From the NCBI GenBank assembly GCA_033763435.1, contig JANRKN010000108.1, positions 1-11,133 on the forward strand: a stretch of DNA of 11,133 bases, read 5' to 3'. Every line of letters starts with the position of its first letter. Position 1 is the stretch's first letter. This document shows positions 6,433-11,133 of this stretch, in pieces. The notes under the pieces were generated by a model that saw nothing but the letters and a program-made list of their open reading frames with translations, searched no databases and had not been told where the DNA came from. Source of the DNA: JANRKN01 sp033763435 (lineage in GTDB: Bacteria; Planctomycetota; Phycisphaerae; Phycisphaerales; UBA1924). The translations under genes were made by a program, and so were the position numbers.

Positions 6433-7059
6433 ATGCCCCCACAGCCCCCGCACGTCGATCTCTCCAACCCGCCGAAGGGCCCGATGCGCGAGCGCATGCT
6501 CTCGGGCCAGCTTTACCTCGCCTCGGACCCGGAGCTGACCGAGATGCGCCTGCGCGCCCGGCGGCTGACCCGTGAGTACAACGCAACGACCGAAAGCCAG
6601 GGCCCGCGCCGGACCGAGATCCTGCGCGAGCTGCTGGGCGAGGCGGGCGAGGGGTGCTTTATCGAGCCCATGTTCCAGTGCGACTACGGCACGTTCATCC
6701 GCCTTGGCCGGGGCGTGTTCATGAACTTCGGCTGCGTCATCCTCGACTGCGCGATGGTCACGATCGGCGACCGCACGCTCCTCGCGCCGGGTGTGCACAT
6801 CTATGCCGCGACGCACCCGCTCGACACGGCGCAGCGCGGCGCGCTGTGGGAATACGCCCTGCCCGTCACCATCGGCGCCGACGTCTGGATCGGCGGCCAC
6901 GCGACGATCTGTCCGGGCGTGACGATTGGCGATGGCGCGGTCATCGGCGCAGGCGCGGTCGTCACGCGCGACGTCCCCGCGGGCGCGGTGGTGGGGGGCA
7001 ACCCGGCCCGGCCGCTTCGGCGCGACGGCCGGGCGGAGACTTACTCGAGGTACGTGTAG
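6433..7059 (+). CDS. Maltose/NodL-type sugar O-acetyltransferase (left-handed beta helix)
   Basis: Such enzymes acetylate sugar or sugar-like hydroxyls from acetyl-CoA as cytoplasmic trimers. The 208-residue product has the N-terminal Maa-type helix region (MLSGQLYLASDPEL, 22-35), then hexapeptide repeats from about 88. NFG at 98-100 and the histidine H128 in AATHPLD (125-131) match the active-site His of LacA and Maa. The coil continues with VTIGADVWIGGHATICPGVTIG (145-166) and ends with GNPARPLR (189-196). I list the first ATG, which gives a Pro-rich extension of 17 residues; the ATG at 6484 has GAAGGG 4 nt upstream and begins where the family usually does, so it may be the real start. Its 3' end overlaps the convergent speA by 19 bp. 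The acceptor is unknown; polyamine acetylation is possible but normally done by GNAT enzymes. Confidence 0.9.
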   Translation: MPPQPPHVDLSNPPKGPMRERMLSGQLYLASDPELTEMRLRARRLTREYNATTESQGPRRTEILRELLGEAGEGCFIEPMFQCDYGTFIRLGRGVFMNFGCVILDCAMVTIGDRTLLAPGVHIYAATHPLDTAQRGALWEYALPVTIGADVWIGGHATICPGVTIGDGAVIGAGAVVTRDVPAGAVVGGNPARPLRRDGRAETYSRYV

Positions 7060-9089
7060 CCCTCGAGGCCCTGCTCGTAGAACTTCAGGAAGCTCTGGGC
7101 CTCGGGCACGGTCATGGCGCCGGCCTTGACCGCGCGCTCGACGTCCCTGCGCATGGACTTCATGAGGTCGTCCACGTCGTACTGCACGTACGACAGCACT
7201 TCCTTCACGCAGTCGCCCTCGACGACCTCGTCCAGATCCCAGTCGCCGACGCCCGGCGAATCGTCGAACGAGACGTGCACGACGTGATTGTCGCCGTAGA
7301 GATTGTGCAGGTCGCCGAGCACTTCCTGATACGCGCCGAGCAGGAACACCCCGAGGTAGTAGGGCTCGCGCCGGCCGTTGGCGTCCGGGCGGAGTTCGTG
7401 CAGCTCGAGCGTGGTCTTGCAGGCGGTGCGCTTGTCGATGAACTTGTCGATCTGGCCGTCGGAGTCGCAGGTGATGTCCGCGAGCACGCCCCGGCGCGTG
7501 GGCTCCTCGTTCAGCCGGTGGATCGGGCAGATCGGGAAGAGCTGGTCGATCGCCCAGTGGTCGGGCAGGGTCTGGAAGATCGACATGTTGACGTAGTAGA
7601 TATCGCTCAGGATCTGCGGCAGGTCCTGCAGGTCGTCGGGCAGCTCGCCCTTGGCCGAGGCGATGTGCAGGATCTTGCGCCCGATGCCCCAGAAGAGGCG
7701 CTCGGTCGCCGCGCGCATCGGCAGGCTCATGTAGCCCAGGTTGAAGAGGCTCATCGCCTCCTCGCGCGCCTGCAGCGCGTCGTGGTACACCTCAACGAGA
7801 TTCACCCGCGGCTGCGTCAGCGCCTCGTAGGCGTCGATCAGCTCCAGCACCGGCTGCGGGCGCTCGTTCTCCTGCTTCATCAGAGCCTGAACCGTCGGCA
7901 GGTCGGGGTCCGCGGGGAAGTCGGTCTTGCCCAGGATGTCCATCACCAGGAGCGACGAGTGCGCGACCATTGCGCGCCCGGACTCGGAGATGATCCGCGG
8001 GTGCGGGAAGCCCGCCGCGTCGCAGACGCTCTTGATCCGGTACACGACGTCCGCGGCATATTCCGCCACGCCGTAGTTGATGCTCGAGGACGAGTCCGAG
8101 TTCGACCCGTCGTAGTCGATGCCCATGCCCCCGCCCACGTCGATCGTGTCGAGCCCGGCGCCCAGGCGCTTGAGCTCGCAGTAGATGTGCGAAAGCTCGT
8201 TGACCGCGCCCTTGACCTTGCGGATGTCACCGATCTGGCTCCCGATGTGGAAGTGGATCATGTTCAGGCAGTCGGCCATGCCGTGCTGCTTGAGATACTC
8301 CACCGCGTGCAGGAGTTCGGTGACCGTGAGGCCGAACTTCGAACGCATGCCGCCCGACGACTCCCACCGCCCCGAGCCCTGCGCGCTGGGCTTGGCGCGG
8401 ACGCCGATCCGCGGGCGCACGTTGTAGCGCTTGGCGTGGTGGACGATCCACTCGAGATCGCTGAAGCGCTCGACGACCGGGATGATGTGCCGGCCGAGCT
8501 TGGTCGCGAGGATCACCGTCTCGATGAACTCCGAGTCCTTGAACCCGTTGCACACGATCGGCATGTTGGGCAGGTTCTCCGTCAGGCCCAGCACTGCGAG
8601 CAGCTCGGGCTTGGAGCCCGCCTCGAGCCCGAAGCCAAGCTCCTTGCCCAGATCGCGCACCTCTTCGCAGAGCTGGCGCTGCTGGTTGACCTTGATCGGG
8701 TACACGCAGCAGTAGCTGCCTGTGTACTGATGCTCGCGCATCGCATGGTTGAAGGCCTCGCGGATCTCGGTCAGGCGGTGCTTCAGCAGGTCGCGCAGGC
8801 GGATGATCACGGGCGTGCCGATCTCGCGCTCGCGCAGCCCCTCGAGCACCTCGTACAGGTCGATCTGCCGCTTGGGGTCCTTCTCGGGCATGACGACCAG
8901 ATGGCCTTCGTCGTTCACGGCGAAGTAGCCCTGGCCCCAGTCCTTGATGCCGTAGAGCTTGGTCGCTTCCTCGGGCGTCCACGCGCGCGGCGGCGCCGAG
9001 GGCATCGGCGTCTGATCGGGCGCGGGAACGGCAGGGGCGGGCTGCGCCGAGGCAGCGGCGGGCGAGGCGGACGTGGTGATCGTGGCCAT
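7041..9089 (-). CDS. speA: Biosynthetic arginine decarboxylase (SpeA)
   Basis: SpeA is a PLP enzyme that decarboxylates L-arginine to agmatine, the entry to polyamine synthesis in organisms without ornithine decarboxylase. The 682-residue product shows the fold type III motifs: VYPIKVNQQ at 129-137 with the PLP lysine K133, HIGSQ at 281-285, the glycine-rich phosphate loop DVGGGMGIDYDG at 317-328, SESGR at 368-372, TCDSDG at 540-545 with the active-site cysteine C541, and GAYQE at 585-589. It ends GYTYLE like other SpeA proteins. The first 35 residues are an Ala/Pro-rich extension that makes it slightly longer than the common 630-660. I chose the ATG at 9089 (GGGGA about 8 nt upstream) because a GTG at 9206 would run through the strongly structured leader and add unrelated sequence. 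Convergent 19-bp overlap with the acetyltransferase gene. Confidence 0.96.
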   Translation of the reverse strand: MATITTSASPAAASAQPAPAVPAPDQTPMPSAPPRAWTPEEATKLYGIKDWGQGYFAVNDEGHLVVMPEKDPKRQIDLYEVLEGLREREIGTPVIIRLRDLLKHRLTEIREAFNHAMREHQYTGSYCCVYPIKVNQQRQLCEEVRDLGKELGFGLEAGSKPELLAVLGLTENLPNMPIVCNGFKDSEFIETVILATKLGRHIIPVVERFSDLEWIVHHAKRYNVRPRIGVRAKPSAQGSGRWESSGGMRSKFGLTVTELLHAVEYLKQHGMADCLNMIHFHIGSQIGDIRKVKGAVNELSHIYCELKRLGAGLDTIDVGGGMGIDYDGSNSDSSSSINYGVAEYAADVVYRIKSVCDAAGFPHPRIISESGRAMVAHSSLLVMDILGKTDFPADPDLPTVQALMKQENERPQPVLELIDAYEALTQPRVNLVEVYHDALQAREEAMSLFNLGYMSLPMRAATERLFWGIGRKILHIASAKGELPDDLQDLPQILSDIYYVNMSIFQTLPDHWAIDQLFPICPIHRLNEEPTRRGVLADITCDSDGQIDKFIDKRTACKTTLELHELRPDANGRREPYYLGVFLLGAYQEVLGDLHNLYGDNHVVHVSFDDSPGVGDWDLDEVVEGDCVKEVLSYVQYDVDDLMKSMRRDVERAVKAGAMTVPEAQSFLKFYEQGLEGYTYLE

Positions 9090-9227
9090 CGAGAGTGTCC
9101 CCGGCGCGATTGGCACGCCGGAGCCCGGTGGTTCGTCAGGCCGCCGCGGCACACCTCCGCGCGGGCCCGAAAAGCGAGAAGCCCCGACCGGCGCACGCCG
9201 CGCCACGGGGCTTGGTCTCGAACCACC
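9090..9227 (-). promoter_or_regulatory. Candidate structured RNA leader of speA
   Basis: Three helices can be traced by hand on the minus strand. P1 is a perfect 9-bp helix of 9227-9219 with 9135-9127. Inside it, P2 pairs 9213-9206 with 9186-9179 (8 bp), topped by a 5-bp GGCGC/GCGCC stem. P3 has two 5-bp stems (GGGCC/GGCCT and CGCGG/CCGCG) around a 7-nt loop. Together they make a closed three-way junction. Nearer the gene, CTCCGGCG (9123-9116) can pair with CGCCGGGG (9106-9099), hiding the GGGGA ribosome binding site of speA. This layout would suit a riboswitch, polyamine sensor or translation control. GC-rich DNA folds easily by chance, so support is structural only. Confidence 0.4.
9170..9220 (-). 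terminator. Possible attenuator or terminator hairpin in the speA leader
   Basis: An alternative fold extends P2: CGAGA (9220-9216) pairs with TCTCG (9179-9175), continuous except for a 3-nt bulge with AGCCCCG (9212-9206)/CGGGGCT (9186-9180). It is followed by C then TTTT (9173-9170). It shares two bases with P1, so the two folds compete. It could attenuate speA or be a second terminator for the gene upstream; the T-tract is short. Confidence 0.4.
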
Positions 9228-9300
9228 AAAAGGTTAGCGAACTTTTCGGGCGAAACAAGGCCCAACGCCCAAGCGCTCGCAGCTTTCCTCACGCGCAGCG

Positions 9301-9328
9301 AAACGGCCACGGTCCGTCGACCGTGGCC
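9301..9328 (-). terminator. Terminator hairpin after the PEP-CTERM-like gene
   Basis: On the minus strand a perfect 9-bp stem GGCCACGGT/ACCGTGGCC with a 6-nt loop lies 24 nt after the stop at 9353 and is followed by G then TTT. The stem is strong but the T-tract is weak. Confidence 0.6.
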
Positions 9329-9352
9329 CCTGAAGTGTGCGGGAAAGCTCGA

Positions 9353-10051
9353 TCAGCGCCGACGGCGGACCGCCGCGAGTCCGCCGAGTGCGAGCAACGC
9401 CGCGGCCGAGGGGGTCGGAACCGCTGAGATCGTGCCGACCTCGAGCGTGGCCCCGTCAGGGAACTCGCCGTTCTGCGTCCGCGACGAGAGGCTCAGGCTG
9501 CCGATCGACTGGAAGTCGGCGGCCGTCGCGGCACGGAACTCGCCCGTGAAGTAGTTGTAGTACTCGAACGAGCTGAACGGCACGTCCACGTCTGACCCGT
9601 TGACCGCCTCGCCGACATACAAGATCTGGTACGAGAACGTCGAGTCATTCCCGCCGATCGTGAAATTGGGTGCGAGAATCGACGCGAACCGGAAGCGGTC
9701 GTTCTGCCCGCCCTGGGTCAGATCAATCCCGCCGTCGAACGAGCGCCAGCTCGCCTGAACGCTCGCGAAGCGCCCGGGCTCGAACATGGCCCGGAGCTTG
9801 CCGTCCGAGACTTCCGCCGTGTATCCGCCGCCGTCCTTGCTGTCGCCGTTGCTGCCGCGGAGCTCACGCCGGCCGCCGAACATCGAGCCGGAGACCGTCG
9901 AGGAGACGTCGCTTGCGGAGGGCTGCCTGAGCGGGCCCTGATTCACCGACCAGTCGTCGATGATGATGTCGGCATGGGCCGCGGGGGCGGAGACACACAA
10001 AGCCCCGGCCGCGAGGGCACCGGCGCCGAGCAACGCACGAATGGAACGCAT
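9353..10051 (-). CDS. Secreted protein of unknown function with PEP-CTERM-like tail
   Basis: This is a 232-residue protein with no family I recognise. It has a clear signal peptide (Arg residues, then an Ala/Leu/Gly core, likely cut after AHA at about 27), a Gly/Ser/Asp-rich middle part that looks beta-rich, and a C-terminal sorting tail from about 211: VPTPS, a hydrophobic stretch AAALLALGGLAAV, then Arg4. The mature part has no cysteine. The start is fixed by an AGGAG ribosome binding site 8 nt upstream of the ATG (10060-10064). It lies upstream of speA on the same strand, but the terminator hairpin at 9301-9328 and the 263-bp gap suggest a separate unit. Shared tail type with the lectin-like protein implies delivery by the same exosortase system, encoded elsewhere. 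Confidence 0.8.
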   Translation of the reverse strand: MRSIRALLGAGALAAGALCVSAPAAHADIIIDDWSVNQGPLRQPSASDVSSTVSGSMFGGRRELRGSNGDSKDGGGYTAEVSDGKLRAMFEPGRFASVQASWRSFDGGIDLTQGGQNDRFRFASILAPNFTIGGNDSTFSYQILYVGEAVNGSDVDVPFSSFEYYNYFTGEFRAATAADFQSIGSLSLSSRTQNGEFPDGATLEVGTISAVPTPSAAALLALGGLAAVRRRR

Positions 10052-10359
10052 CGAATTCTCTCCTCTTGGGACCGGGCAACATCATGACCGCCGACGCGAA
10101 AAGCAACGGCGTGGAAACTCGCGGAAGGCCCTCGCCCCGAGGGCGCAGCGCTCATCCGCGGCGGGAGGAAGATACTGGTTCGTGAAGGCGCGGGCCAGAG
10201 AAAAAATCAGAATCCCCCGCCCTGCCCCGTCGGTGTGCCGAAGAAACGGCACGGGAGGATTCTCGGACCGCCGCGGAGCGTGTCCCGGCGGATCGGAAGG
10301 GACTCTCAGCGAGCCTCACGCACCCGCGGTCGGACATCGGCGCGTGACGCCGAACGCGT
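10052..10359. other. Intergenic region of about 308 bp without a convincing gene
   Basis: This stretch lies between the secreted-protein gene and the terminal membrane-protein gene, both on the minus strand. It holds the AGGAG ribosome binding site at 10060-10064, a perfect 6-bp hairpin at 10235-10252 with loop AAGAAA, a 6-bp CCGCCG/CGGCGG inverted repeat near 10268-10293, and an A6 run at 10201-10206 (T6 on the minus strand) without a stem in front of it. None makes a good terminator. Frames open on either strand here look like GC-rich shadows. Confidence 0.4.
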
Positions 10360-11133
10360 TCACGCCGCCGCGGCCATCGCCGCCTGCTCGCGGCGGATGG
10401 CATTGATCCGCCCACGCACCTGCCACAGAAAGATGTAGTAAAAGATCACGGCGAACAGCACGCCCAGCCCGAACAGCAGGACGCCCGGGAACACCAGCAC
10501 CGGCAGCAGCCAGGTGTACCGCCTCGCGCGGGCGATCACCGCGGGATCGGGCATCCGCGCGCCCAGCGACCGCACGTAGCGCATCGCGGCAAAGAACTGC
10601 AGGGCGAGCGCGCCCAGCGAGAGCACCGCGACGACGATCCCGGCGCCCGTAACCGCGGTCGAAGGGCCTGAGCCGAGCTCGATCGCCGAGAGCAGCGCGC
10701 TGAGAAGCGTCAGCGCGGCGGAGGCGATCAGTGCGCCGCGGAAGACCTGACGGGCGACCAAGGTTTGCTCGTTGGCGACCCGCGCGGGGTCGGGCGCGCT
10801 GAACCACCAGCCGCCGAGGAATGCCGCCCCGGCCGCGACCACGCCCAGCAGTTCCAGCACGAATGTCATCGCGAGGAACGAGCGCCCATCATCACCGATG
10901 AGAAATCCGAGCGCGAGACCGATCAGGATCAGCATCAGACCCGCGAGGGCGGTGACGATGATGATCGTGAGTCCATCGCTGAGCCGCTTGAGATACTCCG
11001 GCGCGGAGTTCACGAGCATGCCGCCCGCGCGAGAGAGGGCGATCGGCGTGCCGCACTCGGGGCACACACGTTCACTGGGCAGGCCCAGCAGGTCATACCC
11101 GCAGCGGATGCAGAACCCAGCCGGCGGACTCAC
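10360..11133 (-). CDS. Polytopic membrane protein with N-terminal zinc ribbon
   Basis: No named family is recognised. The 257-residue frame begins with a four-cysteine ribbon (C8, C11, C24, C27) of the CGYDLLGLP...CPECG type often seen on planctomycete membrane proteins. About five hydrophobic segments follow, near 55-79, 86-110, 131-152, 160-185 and 206-238; the last is long and may be two. A charged cytoplasmic-looking tail ends in Ala. The frame begins with GTG at the very last three bases of the window, so the ribosome binding site cannot be seen and the true start could lie further upstream; the ribbon is normally at the very N-terminus, which makes this GTG plausible. The ribbon is at the opposite end from that in the two tandem membrane proteins at 3562-5024. 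Confidence 0.75.
   Translation of the reverse strand: MSPPAGFCIRCGYDLLGLPSERVCPECGTPIALSRAGGMLVNSAPEYLKRLSDGLTIIIVTALAGLMLILIGLALGFLIGDDGRSFLAMTFVLELLGVVAAGAAFLGGWWFSAPDPARVANEQTLVARQVFRGALIASAALTLLSALLSAIELGSGPSTAVTGAGIVVAVLSLGALALQFFAAMRYVRSLGARMPDPAVIARARRYTWLLPVLVFPGVLLFGLGVLFAVIFYYIFLWQVRGRINAIRREQAAMAAAA

Noticed and set aside
9090..9206. N-terminal extension of SpeA from a GTG at 9206
   Set aside because: The extra 39 residues are Arg/Pro/Gly-rich and unlike SpeA, while the ATG at 9089 has a GGGGA site, and the region looks like an RNA leader instead.
9212..9229. tRNA-like T-arm (GGTTCGAG loop on a perfect 5-bp TTGGT/ACCAA stem, minus strand)
   Set aside because: The loop is 8 nt instead of 7, and no acceptor stem, anticodon arm or D-arm can be placed around it.
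6654..9554. Open frame of 966 codons on the plus strand
   Set aside because: It is a shadow of speA and of the acetyltransferase in another frame, with low-complexity His/Arg/Val composition and no recognisable domain.
10201..10206. T6 on the minus strand as terminator of the right-edge membrane gene
   Set aside because: No stem-loop precedes the T-run, and it lies about 155 nt after the stop codon.
9960..10406. 148-codon plus-strand frame spanning the right intergenic region
   Set aside because: It begins antisense to a signal peptide and ends antisense to the terminal membrane gene, with no ribosome binding site and shadow-like composition.

Overview
The window is GC-rich and densely coded. 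It looks like a chromosomal piece of a planctomycete, most likely of the Phycisphaerae type; this is inference from gene style, not from a marker gene. Two secreted proteins end in a short Val-Pro-x-Pro, hydrophobic, poly-Arg tail (a PEP-CTERM-like sorting tail). Three membrane proteins carry the Cys-x2-Cys-Gly-Tyr...Cys-Pro-Glu-Cys-Gly ribbon that is common in that group. No rRNA, tRNA, mobile element, integrase or CRISPR array was found.

Layout, left to right. (1) thiL (minus strand, TTG start), a thiamine-monophosphate kinase. (2) Diverging from it, a small secreted C-type-lectin-like protein with a sorting tail and a textbook terminator. (3) A minus-strand operon, read right to left: two related membrane proteins with C-terminal zinc ribbons (ATGA overlap), then a secreted gamma-glutamyltransferase-family enzyme whose GTG start lies three codons after the stop of the gene before it. 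(4) A minus-strand deoxyhypusine-synthase-family gene with its own terminator. (5) Diverging from it, a hexapeptide-repeat sugar O-acetyltransferase. (6) speA, biosynthetic arginine decarboxylase, convergent with and overlapping the acetyltransferase by 19 bp, preceded by a long leader that can fold strongly. (7) A second secreted protein with a sorting tail. (8) A polytopic membrane protein with an N-terminal zinc ribbon that begins exactly at the right edge of the window.

Working together: the clearest functional theme is polyamines. SpeA makes agmatine from arginine. The deoxyhypusine-synthase-like enzyme 0.8 kb beyond its 3' end keeps the catalytic lysine and several NAD-contact positions, but has lost three residues that contact spermidine in the human enzyme, so it probably acts on a small polyamine or another amine rather than on an eIF5A-like protein. 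The ribbon-protein/gamma-glutamyltransferase operon looks like an envelope system of unknown purpose. The speA leader (three-way-junction fold, possible attenuator hairpin, and a hairpin covering the ribosome binding site) is the best candidate for an undescribed regulatory element. All structure and family statements come from reading the sequence by eye; no alignment or folding program was run.
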